This document shows, piece by piece, positions 31,775-40,870 of a DNA stretch of 64,000 nucleotides. Position 1 is the stretch's first letter. Every line of letters begins with the position of its first letter. This stretch comes from Duganella sp. BJB476 (GTDB taxonomy: Bacteria; Pseudomonadota; Gammaproteobacteria; Burkholderiales; Burkholderiaceae_D). The notes below the pieces were generated by a model. The model saw only the letters and a program-made list of their open reading frames with translations, ran no database searches and was not told where the DNA came from. The stretch lies in NCBI RefSeq assembly GCF_003416895.1, contig NZ_QVIO01000006.1, positions 1 through 64,000 of the forward strand, given 5' to 3'. The position numbers and the translations under genes were made by a program.

Positions 31775-34762
31775 ATGAAACAGTTTAAGAAAACAGCGAT
31801 CGCGTTGGGCCTGGCCCAGATGGCATCCATGTCGGGCCAGGCGTTCGCACAAACCACCCCTACCGATACCGGTGCAACAGTGGTGGTGACCGGCCAGCGC
31901 GCAGCGCTGCAGTCGGCGCAGAAGATCAAACAGAATTCCGATGAAATCGTCGATTCCATCGTCGCCGACGATATCGGCAAGCTGCCGGACCGCTCGGTGA
32001 CGGAAGTCTTGCAGCGCATCGTGGGCGTGACCATCGACCGCACCATGGCCAAGGGCGACCCGGAGCACTTCTCGGTCGAAGGCTCGGGCGTATCGATCCG
32101 CGGCTTGAGCTATGTGCGCTCCGAGCTCAATGGCCGCGATTCGTTCTCCGCCAACGGCGGCCGTTCGCTGAACTTCGAAGACGTGCCGCCTGAACTGATG
32201 GCCGGCGTCGACATCTACAAGAACCCGTCGGCGGAACAGGTCGAGGGAGCCGTCGGCGGCCTGGTCAACCTGCGCACCGCGCTGCCGTTCGACTTCAAGG
32301 GCTTCCACGGCGCCATCTCCGGCCAGGAGACCTATTCGGAACTGAAAAAGGGCAAAACGTCGCCGTCGATGTCGGGCATGGTGTCGAACCGCTGGAAGAC
32401 GCCGATCGGTGAGGTGGGTGCCTTGCTGGACCTGGCCTACTCGGAAAGCGGCACCCGCACCGACGCCTTCCAGGTCGAGCCCTACTATCCATTGAAGGAC
32501 GCATCCGGCAAAACCATCTGGGTGCCGAAGGGCGCACAATGGCGCACGCTGGAGTTCAACCGCCGCCGCGAAGGCGCATACGGCGCCTTGCAGTGGAAGG
32601 CCAACGATCAGCTCAGCAGCTCGCTGACCTACTTCAAGTCGCGCTACACCATGACGTGGGACGAGCAGGCGATCTTCGCGCAATCGAGCCCCTACAACAT
32701 CCAGGTCACCAACGGCACCTATGATTCCAAGGGTGCGCTGCTGACGGGTGTTTTGACCGACACCAAGGACGGCGGCATCAACTTCGGCGACGACACCCGT
32801 TCCGCCACCCGCAAGTCCGACACCACCGACCTGTCGTGGAACCTGCGCTGGCGTCCGAACGACCGCTGGACCATCACCACCGATTTGCAGCACATCCGGG
32901 CCAGCACCCGCAGCCTCGATTCGACCGTGGCCACCGGCGTGCAGATGCCGAAGGAGCAGCTGGACCTGACCGGTAATGTCCCCAACCTGATCTTCGACGC
33001 CTCCGACCGCGCCAACCTGGCCGATCCCAAGAACTACTATTGGGCGTTCACGATGGAACACCAGGACAAGAGCGTGGGCCATGAGACCGCGTGGAAGACC
33101 GACGCCAAGTACGACTTCGATCATCCGGTGCTGCGCGACATCCGTTTCGGCGTGCGCCTGACCGACCGCGACGCGCTGACCCAGAATACCAATCCAAGCT
33201 ACAACTGGTCGCCGATTTCGCAGCCATGGCAGCTGGGCTGGAACATCAGCGGCCTGGCTTACCTGAGCGATCCTCGCTTCAGCGGCAACACCAACCTGCA
33301 CAGCTTTACCAACTTCTTCAACGGTAAAGTCTCGGTGCCGTCGGTGGTGTTCCCGAACGTCTCGCTGGCGCAGGGCTTCCCGGACAGCTACGCGGCGCTG
33401 CACAAGTATCACGACATCCTGTGCGCGGAAGTGAGCACCTCCTGCGACGTATGGAAAGCCGCGACCTTTGGCACCGACCCTGCCGGCACCAACGACCAGA
33501 CCGAAAAGACCCAGGCCCTGTATAGCCAGATCCGCTTTGGCTGGGATAACCTGCAATATCCAATCGACGGTAACCTGGGCGTGCGCTACGTGAAGACCGC
33601 CAGCACCGCGCACGGCTACACGGTCTTCAAATCGACCGCGCCGAATATCCCGGCAGGTAACACCACCACCGGCGTGGCGATCCCTATCATCGCGCCGTTC
33701 GCCAAGGCCCAGGATTACGAGAACAACTACCACAATGTTCTGCCTAGCCTGAACCTGCGCATGAAGGCGTCGGATACGCTGCAATTCCGCTTTGCGTTCG
33801 CCGGCGCGCTGTCGCGCCCGGACTTCGACAAGCTGCAAGCCTATACCTCGATGGAGCAGACGGCCAGCAGCACCACCAATACGGCTACGAACGTCACCAC
33901 CATCAACAGCATCAGCCAGACGGGTACCGGCTCCGGCAACCCTTACCTGAAGCCGACCACCTCCAGGCAGATGGACTTGACGGCGGAGTGGTACTTCGCG
34001 CCGGCGGGTTCGTTCACGGCGGCGGTGTTCAACAAGCAGCTGAAGGACATCGTCATCAACCAGACCTACCTGTATGCGATACCGGACGTCACCGGCAAGC
34101 TGCAGAACTTCTCGGTGACGGGACCGATTAACGGCGCCAAGGGTTATGCACGCGGTATCGAGCTGGCTTACCAGCAGTACTTCGACAAGCTGCCAGGTTT
34201 GTGGTCTGGCTTGGGCTTGCAGGCCAACTTCACCTTCGTCGATAGCAAGCGCGATCTGTACAAACCTGTGTACCAGGCTTACTGCACCAGCGAGAACTCG
34301 GCGGCCAACGTCAACCTGACGCTGAACGGTTGCGACACCAACGGCACCACCTTCGGCAACCTGCCGCTGGAAAACCTGTCGCGTCAATCGTTCAACCTGG
34401 CGCTTATGTACGACAAAGGTCCATGGTCGGCGCGCCTGGCTTACAACTGGCGTTCGAAGAGCCTGCAGGCGGTCAATGTCAACGGTACCCAGGGTAGCGA
34501 CGGCACCGACACCAATCCGGCCAGCCCGGACGTCGGCAAGCAGAACGTGGTGTGGGGCCTGCCTGTGTGGGCGGATGCCTACGGCCAGCTGGATGCGTCG
34601 ATGTTCTACAAGATCAACGAGCATATGTCCCTGGGCTTCGAAGCGCAGAACGTCACCAACTCGCAGTTCAAGCAGCTGATGCAGCAGAGCGTAGGCATGA
34701 AGGGCCGCGCATGGTTCGTCACCGGCCCGCGCTACACTGCGCAACTGCGTTACACCTTCTAA
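31775..34762 (+). CDS. TonB-dependent receptor, likely for xyloglucan oligosaccharides
   Basis: This 995-residue outer-membrane receptor has a signal peptide (1-25, ending QAFAQ). The plug domain (about 30-170) contains VVVTGQRAALQSAQKIKQNS and DIGKLPDRSVTEVLQRI, typical of oligosaccharide-type receptors of Proteobacteria. The barrel ends in YTAQLRYTF with the terminal Phe needed for BamA insertion. It heads an operon with four periplasmic glycosidases that attack xyloglucan side chains. The same receptor/GH35/GH31/GH95 grouping is known from the Cellvibrio japonicus xyloglucan locus. The substrate is inferred from that context. Confidence 0.92.
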   Translation: MKQFKKTAIALGLAQMASMSGQAFAQTTPTDTGATVVVTGQRAALQSAQKIKQNSDEIVDSIVADDIGKLPDRSVTEVLQRIVGVTIDRTMAKGDPEHFSVEGSGVSIRGLSYVRSELNGRDSFSANGGRSLNFEDVPPELMAGVDIYKNPSAEQVEGAVGGLVNLRTALPFDFKGFHGAISGQETYSELKKGKTSPSMSGMVSNRWKTPIGEVGALLDLAYSESGTRTDAFQVEPYYPLKDASGKTIWVPKGAQWRTLEFNRRREGAYGALQWKANDQLSSSLTYFKSRYTMTWDEQAIFAQSSPYNIQVTNGTYDSKGALLTGVLTDTKDGGINFGDDTRSATRKSDTTDLSWNLRWRPNDRWTITTDLQHIRASTRSLDSTVATGVQMPKEQLDLTGNVPNLIFDASDRANLADPKNYYWAFTMEHQDKSVGHETAWKTDAKYDFDHPVLRDIRFGVRLTDRDALTQNTNPSYNWSPISQPWQLGWNISGLAYLSDPRFSGNTNLHSFTNFFNGKVSVPSVVFPNVSLAQGFPDSYAALHKYHDILCAEVSTSCDVWKAATFGTDPAGTNDQTEKTQALYSQIRFGWDNLQYPIDGNLGVRYVKTASTAHGYTVFKSTAPNIPAGNTTTGVAIPIIAPFAKAQDYENNYHNVLPSLNLRMKASDTLQFRFAFAGALSRPDFDKLQAYTSMEQTASSTTNTATNVTTINSISQTGTGSGNPYLKPTTSRQMDLTAEWYFAPAGSFTAAVFNKQLKDIVINQTYLYAIPDVTGKLQNFSVTGPINGAKGYARGIELAYQQYFDKLPGLWSGLGLQANFTFVDSKRDLYKPVYQAYCTSENSAANVNLTLNGCDTNGTTFGNLPLENLSRQSFNLALMYDKGPWSARLAYNWRSKSLQAVNVNGTQGSDGTDTNPASPDVGKQNVVWGLPVWADAYGQLDASMFYKINEHMSLGFEAQNVTNSQFKQLMQQSVGMKGRAWFVTGPRYTAQLRYTF

Positions 34763-34782
34763 CTTGAAAAAGGCTTGATCGC

Positions 34783-36429
34783 ATGAAGCATACCGCCCGC
34801 CAGCTCGTCACCGTTTTGAGTTTTACCGCTTTAGCCGCAGCTGGCGCGGCGGCCGCCGATTTGCCGCAGATTGTGAAGAAGGACGGCCGCCACGCCTTGA
34901 TGGTCAATGGCGCGCCGTTTGTGATGTTCGGCGCACAGGTGCACAACTCCAGCAATTATCCGCTGGCCTTGAGCAAGGTGTGGCCGGCCATCAAAGACAT
35001 GAACGCCAACACCGTCGAGATTCCCGTGGCGTGGGAACAGATCGAACCGGTCGAAGGCAAGTTCGATTTCAGTTATGTCGACACCTTGCTGGCGCAGGCG
35101 CGCCAGCACAAGGTACGCTTGGTGCTGCTGTGGTTCGGCACCTGGAAGAACACCGGCCCGCAGTACACGCCGGAGTGGGTCAAGTTCGATAACAAGCGCT
35201 TCCCGCGCATGCTGGACAAGGACGGCAAGACGATCTACTGCCTGTCGCCGAACAGCGAGGAGACCATGAAGGCCGACCGCAAGGCCTTTGTCGCGCTGAT
35301 GGAACACATCAAGAAGGCCGATGCGGCGCAGCGCACCGTCATCATGATGCAGGTCGAGAATGAAGTCGGCACCTACGGCTACGCACGCGACTTTGCGCCC
35401 AAGGCGCAGGCGGCGTTTGAACAGAACGTGCCGCAGGCCGTGCTGGATCATAAAAAATCGCCGGTGGCGCTGGCTGCCAGCGGCAGCTGGAAGCAGGTCT
35501 ACGGCGACTACGCCGACGAATACTTCCACGCTTATTCGATCGCCAGCTATATCGAGGAAATCGCCAAGGCTGGCCGCGCCGTCTACAACCTGCCGATGTA
35601 CGTCAACAACGCGCTGCGCGATCCGCTGGAGTCGCCGGTGATGCCGTGGAAGGGCAACTTCGCCAGCGGCGGACCGACCTACGACGTGATCGATATCTAC
35701 AAGGCCGCCGCGCCGCACATCGATATTGCCGCGCCGGACGTCTATGCGCCGGAGTCGGATAAATTCAATGCCACGCTGGACCGATTCCAACGCGCCGACA
35801 ATGCGCTGATGCTGCCGGAGATGAGCAACGCCGCCCAGTACGTGCGCTATGCCTACCTGGTACTGGGTCGCGGCTCGTTGTCCTTCTCGCCGTTCGGCAT
35901 CGACTACGCGGACTACAGCAATTTCCCGCTGGGCTCCAAGGCCACCGACAAGACGATGGTGGCGCCGTTCGGCAAAATCTACGCAGCCTTCCGGCCGATG
36001 GAACGCCAGTGGGCCAAGTGGGCGTTTGAAGGCCGCACCCACGGCGTGGCCGAGGGCGACGACCGCAAGCCGCAGACCGTCGCGCTGAAGAATTGGACGG
36101 CCACCGTCAGCTTCCGCATGTGGCAGTTCGGCGATGCGGAGTGGCTGTCCAAGGTCAAGGATGTGCCGGCCGATACCGAGCAGCCCAACGGCGGCGTGTC
36201 GATCGCGCAGATCGGCGACAACGAATTTATCGTGGTAGGGCAGCACGCGCGCGTGAGCTTCGCCAGCAGCGACGGCAAGCCGTCCATGCTGGCGCGGGCG
36301 GAGGAGGGACACTTCGACCCGTCCGGCAAATGGATCATGGAGCGCAACTGGAACGGCGACCAGACAGATTTCGGTTTGAACCTGACCGGCAATCCGGTGG
36401 TTCTCAAGGTCAAACTGGGTACTTACTAA
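34783..36429 (+). CDS. GH35-type beta-galactosidase (xyloglucan side chain)
   Basis: The 548-residue periplasmic enzyme has a signal peptide of about 24 residues. It has a clan-A barrel with acid/base Glu194 in QVENEVGTYG and nucleophile Glu346 in LMLPEMSNA, then a C-terminal beta domain (DUF5597-like). Size and architecture match Cellvibrio Bgl35A rather than the large plant-type GH35 enzymes. The expected task is removal of beta-1,2-galactose from xylose branches, exposing xylose for the GH31 enzyme. It starts 20 bases after the receptor gene and ends 14 bases before the GH31 start. Confidence 0.88.
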   Translation: MKHTARQLVTVLSFTALAAAGAAAADLPQIVKKDGRHALMVNGAPFVMFGAQVHNSSNYPLALSKVWPAIKDMNANTVEIPVAWEQIEPVEGKFDFSYVDTLLAQARQHKVRLVLLWFGTWKNTGPQYTPEWVKFDNKRFPRMLDKDGKTIYCLSPNSEETMKADRKAFVALMEHIKKADAAQRTVIMMQVENEVGTYGYARDFAPKAQAAFEQNVPQAVLDHKKSPVALAASGSWKQVYGDYADEYFHAYSIASYIEEIAKAGRAVYNLPMYVNNALRDPLESPVMPWKGNFASGGPTYDVIDIYKAAAPHIDIAAPDVYAPESDKFNATLDRFQRADNALMLPEMSNAAQYVRYAYLVLGRGSLSFSPFGIDYADYSNFPLGSKATDKTMVAPFGKIYAAFRPMERQWAKWAFEGRTHGVAEGDDRKPQTVALKNWTATVSFRMWQFGDAEWLSKVKDVPADTEQPNGGVSIAQIGDNEFIVVGQHARVSFASSDGKPSMLARAEEGHFDPSGKWIMERNWNGDQTDFGLNLTGNPVVLKVKLGTY

Positions 36430-36443
36430 AAAAGGGAAAAGAG

Positions 36444-39320
36444 ATGCGATTCAAATCGATAGTGCCTGCGGCGTCGTGCCTGGCGGTCATGGTGTCGGGC
36501 CAGGCACTGGCTGGCACGTTTGAGAAGACCTCCACCGGCGTGGTGGTGAAGCCTGATTCGGGCGCGGCGCAAGAGGTGCGGCTCGAAGTCATGGGCGATA
36601 ACATCATCCACGTGGTGAAGCTCGATCGATCGGGTAAAGAGCTCATGCCATCGCTGATGACGGTGGCGGCTCCTGTTAGCGGTAACTTCAATGTCTCCTT
36701 ATCAGGCAAGGACAAGGTCACGCTGAAGGCGAAGAAGATTTCGGTGGCGGTGTCGCTGGCGACTGGCGAGGTGCAGTTCTTCAATGCGGCCGGCAAGGCC
36801 TTCCTGAGCCAGGCCTCGGAGAGCATGGCGCCGGTCGATGTCGCCGGCAAGCCGTTCATGGCGATCAAGGAAGGCTTCAACCACGGCACCAAGGACGCCT
36901 ACTACGGCCTGGGCCAGCACCAGAACGCGCAGATGAATCTCAACGGCGAGGACGTTCTGCTCATGCAGCACAACATGGCGATCGCCGTGCCGTTCGTCGT
37001 CTCGGACAAGAACTACGGCGTTTTATGGGATAACAATTCGATCTCGCGCTTCGGCGACGCCAAGCCCTATGGACCGATGGTGCGCGACCTGAAGCTGGTC
37101 GACGACGACGGCAAGGCTGGCGGCCTGACGGCGCGCTACTACGTCGGCGGCAAGCTGGTCTTGACCCGCCACGAGAAGGACATCGCCTACCAGTACCTGA
37201 AGGACGTGGCCGAGAACTGGCCGAAGGAACTGGGCGACCTGAAAACACTGAACGATGTCAAAGTGGTCTGGGATGCGACGCTGAGTTCCGACAAGCCGGG
37301 CGTGCACAAGATGCAGCTGTACTCGTCGGACTATGCGACGTTGACGCTGGACGGCAAGCAGGTCATGGACGTGTGGCGCCAGGGCTGGAATCCGTGGTAT
37401 CACAACTTCGAGGTGAAGTTCGAGGCCGGTAAGCCGGTCAAGCTGCACCTGGAGTGGAAGCCGTCCGGCGGCATGGTCGCCATCACGCACAACGATCCGC
37501 TGCCCGATGCGGAACGCCACTCGCTGACCTTCTCGTCGGAAGTCGCGCAGAGCATCAACTACTACGTCATCAACGGCGACAGCATGGACAAGGTCATCGC
37601 CGGCTACCGCCACCTGACCGGCCAGGCGCCGATGATGCCGAAGTGGGCCTACGGTTTCTGGCAATCGCGCCAGCGCTACGAAACGCAGGAGCAACTGCTC
37701 GGCGTGCTGCGTGAGTACCGCAAGCAGGGCTGGCCGGTGGATAACATGGTGCAGGACTGGTTCTACTGGCCGCAGGATCAATGGGGCTCGCACGATTTCG
37801 ACAAGGTGCGTTTCCCGAATCCGAAGGGGATGCTGGACGAGGCCCACAAGTCCCATGCACGTATCATGATTTCGATCTGGGGCAAGTTCTACTCGAACAC
37901 CGACAACTACAAGGAGCTTGCGGCCAAGGGCCATATGTGGACCAAGAACGTCGAGGACGGCGCCCTGGACTGGGTGGGACCGGGCTACAAGAACAGCCAC
38001 TACGATCCGTACACCAAGGAAGCGCGTGACATCTACTATCGCCAGATGAAACCGAAGCTGGTCGACATGGGTTTCGACGCCTGGTGGATGGATAACACCG
38101 AACCGGACGTGCTGTCCAACACCAGCGTCGCGGACTTCAAGAAGCTGATCGGTCCCACCGTGTACGGCGGCGGCGAGATCACCTTCAATCCGTATAGCCT
38201 GGTGCATACGGAGGGCTTCTATCAAGGCCTGAAGCGCGACCAGCCGGACAAGCGCCAGTTCATCCTGTCGCGTTCCGGGTTCGCCGGCATCCAGCGCAAT
38301 GCGGTCGCGGTGTGGAGCGGCGACACGGCCAGCCGCTGGAACAACCTGTACGACCAGATCTCGGCAGGCGTGAGCATCTCGATGTCGGGCATTCCGAACT
38401 GGACGCACGATATCGGCGGCTATGCGCAGGAAGTCCGCTACCAGGTCGGCGATGTCGGCTCGGCACAGGAGAACCGCGTCACCGGCGCCGCCAAGGGCAG
38501 TGCGGAAGACATGAAGGAATGGCGCGAGCTGAATCTGCGCTGGTTCCAGTTCGGCGCGTTCTCGCCGCTGTTCCGTTCCCACGGCGAAGTGGTGAAGCGC
38601 GAGATCCACGAGATTGCGCCTGAAGGCTCGCCGATGCGCGATTCGATGGTCTGGTACGACAAGCTGCGCTATCGCATGATGCCTTACATTTACTCGGCCG
38701 CCGCCGACATCCACTACGAATCCGGCGCCATCATGCGCGGGCTGGTGATGGACTTCCCGAAGGACGAAGCGGTCAAGGACATCAAGGACCAGTACCTGTT
38801 CGGCCATAACCTGATGGTCGCTCCGGTGTATGTGTACGGCGCGCGCGAACGCAGCGTCTACATGCCTCAAGGCGCGAACTGGTATGACTTCTATACCGGT
38901 GAAGTGCACAAAGGTGGCAGCACCGCCGCGATCAAGGCGCCGGAGACCCGCATGCCGCTGCTGGTGAAAGCCGGTTCGATACTGCCGATGGGACCAGTGA
39001 CGCAGTATGTGGACGAGAAGCCGGATGCGCCGATCACCCTCAACGTCTACACCGGCGCCGATGGGAAGTTCAGCCTGTACGAGGACGATGGTGTGAGCAA
39101 TGCCTACCTGCGCGGAGAGTTCAGCCGCATCCCGTTGAGCTACAACGACAAGACCGGCGTGGTCACCATCGGCGAGCGCGTGGGCAAGTACAAGGGCATG
39201 GTCGGCAAGCGCCAGTTCAAGCTACGCTTCATCAAGGCCGGCGTTTCGAGTTCGGATGATTTCGATGCCGCCGACAAGGTAGTCGAGTACGAAGGCAAAT
39301 CGATCACGGTAAGGAAGTAA
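36444..39320 (+). CDS. GH31 alpha-xylosidase with PA14 insert
   Basis: The 958-residue enzyme has a signal peptide (1-23). After the N-terminal beta domain a PA14-like module is inserted at about 226-345 (GGLTARYYVGGKLV...WRQGWNPWYHNFEV). The barrel follows with nucleophile Asp550 in WWMDNTEPD and acid/base Asp627 in WSGDTASRW. A PA14 insert at this place is the mark of Cellvibrio-type Xyl31A, specific for long xyloglucan oligosaccharides. It removes terminal alpha-1,6-xylose. I use ATG 36444, behind AAGGGAAAAGAG. The frame extends upstream only by overlapping the GH35 gene. Confidence 0.92.
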   Translation: MRFKSIVPAASCLAVMVSGQALAGTFEKTSTGVVVKPDSGAAQEVRLEVMGDNIIHVVKLDRSGKELMPSLMTVAAPVSGNFNVSLSGKDKVTLKAKKISVAVSLATGEVQFFNAAGKAFLSQASESMAPVDVAGKPFMAIKEGFNHGTKDAYYGLGQHQNAQMNLNGEDVLLMQHNMAIAVPFVVSDKNYGVLWDNNSISRFGDAKPYGPMVRDLKLVDDDGKAGGLTARYYVGGKLVLTRHEKDIAYQYLKDVAENWPKELGDLKTLNDVKVVWDATLSSDKPGVHKMQLYSSDYATLTLDGKQVMDVWRQGWNPWYHNFEVKFEAGKPVKLHLEWKPSGGMVAITHNDPLPDAERHSLTFSSEVAQSINYYVINGDSMDKVIAGYRHLTGQAPMMPKWAYGFWQSRQRYETQEQLLGVLREYRKQGWPVDNMVQDWFYWPQDQWGSHDFDKVRFPNPKGMLDEAHKSHARIMISIWGKFYSNTDNYKELAAKGHMWTKNVEDGALDWVGPGYKNSHYDPYTKEARDIYYRQMKPKLVDMGFDAWWMDNTEPDVLSNTSVADFKKLIGPTVYGGGEITFNPYSLVHTEGFYQGLKRDQPDKRQFILSRSGFAGIQRNAVAVWSGDTASRWNNLYDQISAGVSISMSGIPNWTHDIGGYAQEVRYQVGDVGSAQENRVTGAAKGSAEDMKEWRELNLRWFQFGAFSPLFRSHGEVVKREIHEIAPEGSPMRDSMVWYDKLRYRMMPYIYSAAADIHYESGAIMRGLVMDFPKDEAVKDIKDQYLFGHNLMVAPVYVYGARERSVYMPQGANWYDFYTGEVHKGGSTAAIKAPETRMPLLVKAGSILPMGPVTQYVDEKPDAPITLNVYTGADGKFSLYEDDGVSNAYLRGEFSRIPLSYNDKTGVVTIGERVGKYKGMVGKRQFKLRFIKAGVSSSDDFDAADKVVEYEGKSITVRK

Positions 39321-39321
39321 G

Positions 39322-40866
39322 ATGTTTCAAAAATCAATGATAGCGGCGGCCATGCTCGCCGCGCAGCTGTGCGGCGCCGCGGAGGTGCGCCGCATTCCGG
39401 TCGATCTGCAAGGACCGTCCGCACCGCGCGACCGCTTTGCCGATCTGTCGGTTGGTTCGGATTATCCCGGCACGCTGATACGCGACGACAGCCTGGCCCA
39501 GCTCAAGATCGCGAAGGATGAACTGGGGTTCCGCTACATCCGCTTCCACGCCATCTTTCACGATGTTCTGGGCACCTACAAGGAGGTGAATGGGCAGCCA
39601 GTGTATGACTGGACGCGCCTGGACTACCTGTACGACCGTTTGCTCAAGATCGGCATCAAGCCCTTTGTGGAGCTGGGTTTCACGCCGCAGGCGATGAAGA
39701 CTTCGGACCTGAGCATCTTCTACTGGAAGGGTAATACATCGCATCCCGATCCGAAGAAATGGGCTGCTCTGGTGGATGCCTTTGTTCGCCATGCCGAAGA
39801 CCGTTATGGCAAGAGCGAAGTGCGCAGCTGGTTCTTCGAAGTGTGGAACGAGCCGAATCTTGACGGCTTCTGGGAGAAAGCCGATCAGCAGGCCTATTTC
39901 GAGTTGTACGATTCCACCGCGCGCACCATCAAGAACGTCGACAGCGAGTTGCGGGTCGGCGGCCCATCCACCGCCGGTGCCGCGTGGGTGCCGGAGTTCC
40001 TGGCGCATACGAAAGCCAGCGGTGCGCCGGTCGATTTCGTCACCACGCATACCTACGGCGTGGATGGCGGCTTCCTCGATGAGAATGGCGTTGGCGATAC
40101 CAAGCTGTCGCCGTCGCCGGACGCCGTCGTCGGCGATGTGCGCAATGTGCGCAAGCAGATCAACGAGGCCGGCAGGACGGGGTTGCCGATGTACTTCACT
40201 GAATGGAGCACGAGCTACACGCCGCGCGATCCGGTGCATGATTCCTATATCAGTGCGGCTTACATCCTCAGCAAGCTCAAAGCCACCGAAGGGCTGGTCC
40301 AGGGCATGAGCTATTGGACCTACAGCGATCTGTTCGAGGAGCCCGGTCCGCCGACCGCGCCGTTCGAAGGCGGCTTTGGTCTCATTAATCCACAGGGCGT
40401 GCGCAAGCCGGCCTGGTTCGCGTACAAGTACCTGAACCAGCTGGGCGCGACGGAGTTGAAGACCGCCGATGCGCAAAGCTATGTGGCGCGCGACGGGAAG
40501 GGCGCGCAGGTGCTGGCGTGGGACTTCCAGACGCCGAAGCAGGAGAAGAGCAATCGTCCGTTCTATACTGCCGTGCAGCCTACCCGAGCCTCGACGCCGC
40601 TGAAGCTGGATCTGAAAGGGTTCAAGCCAGGCCTCTATCAGCTCAGCATCCACCGCACGGGCTTCAAGGCCAACGATGCGCATACCGCGTATATCGAAAT
40701 GGGCGCGCCGAAGACGCTGACGGCCGCGCAGCTGGAAGCGCTGCAAGGCCAGACGCAGGACCGTCCGGAGGTGCGCAGCATACGCATCGCCAAGTCCGGT
40801 GTTGGGAGCGCGCAGATTCCGATGCGCGTCAACGATGTCGTGTTGATCAACATAACACCGAAATAG
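39322..40866 (+). CDS. GH39-type beta-xylosidase
   Basis: The 514-residue periplasmic glycosidase has a signal peptide (about 1-19). Catalytic residues are Glu177 (acid/base, in FEVWNEPNLDGFW) and Glu294 (nucleophile, in YFTEWSTSY), followed by a small C-terminal beta-sandwich, the GH39 layout. It starts two bases after the GH31 stop, with AAGGAAG upstream. A beta-xylosidase is not part of the minimal Cellvibrio-type set. It may act on beta-linked xylose side chains of some xyloglucans or on xylo-oligosaccharides entering with them. Substrate is inferred. Confidence 0.88.
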   Translation: MFQKSMIAAAMLAAQLCGAAEVRRIPVDLQGPSAPRDRFADLSVGSDYPGTLIRDDSLAQLKIAKDELGFRYIRFHAIFHDVLGTYKEVNGQPVYDWTRLDYLYDRLLKIGIKPFVELGFTPQAMKTSDLSIFYWKGNTSHPDPKKWAALVDAFVRHAEDRYGKSEVRSWFFEVWNEPNLDGFWEKADQQAYFELYDSTARTIKNVDSELRVGGPSTAGAAWVPEFLAHTKASGAPVDFVTTHTYGVDGGFLDENGVGDTKLSPSPDAVVGDVRNVRKQINEAGRTGLPMYFTEWSTSYTPRDPVHDSYISAAYILSKLKATEGLVQGMSYWTYSDLFEEPGPPTAPFEGGFGLINPQGVRKPAWFAYKYLNQLGATELKTADAQSYVARDGKGAQVLAWDFQTPKQEKSNRPFYTAVQPTRASTPLKLDLKGFKPGLYQLSIHRTGFKANDAHTAYIEMGAPKTLTAAQLEALQGQTQDRPEVRSIRIAKSGVGSAQIPMRVNDVVLINITPK

Positions 40867-40870
40867 ACTC

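Noticed and set aside
31769..34744. 991-codon open frame antisense to the TonB receptor
   Set aside because: A shadow of the codon bias of the receptor gene, with no start signal and no motif.
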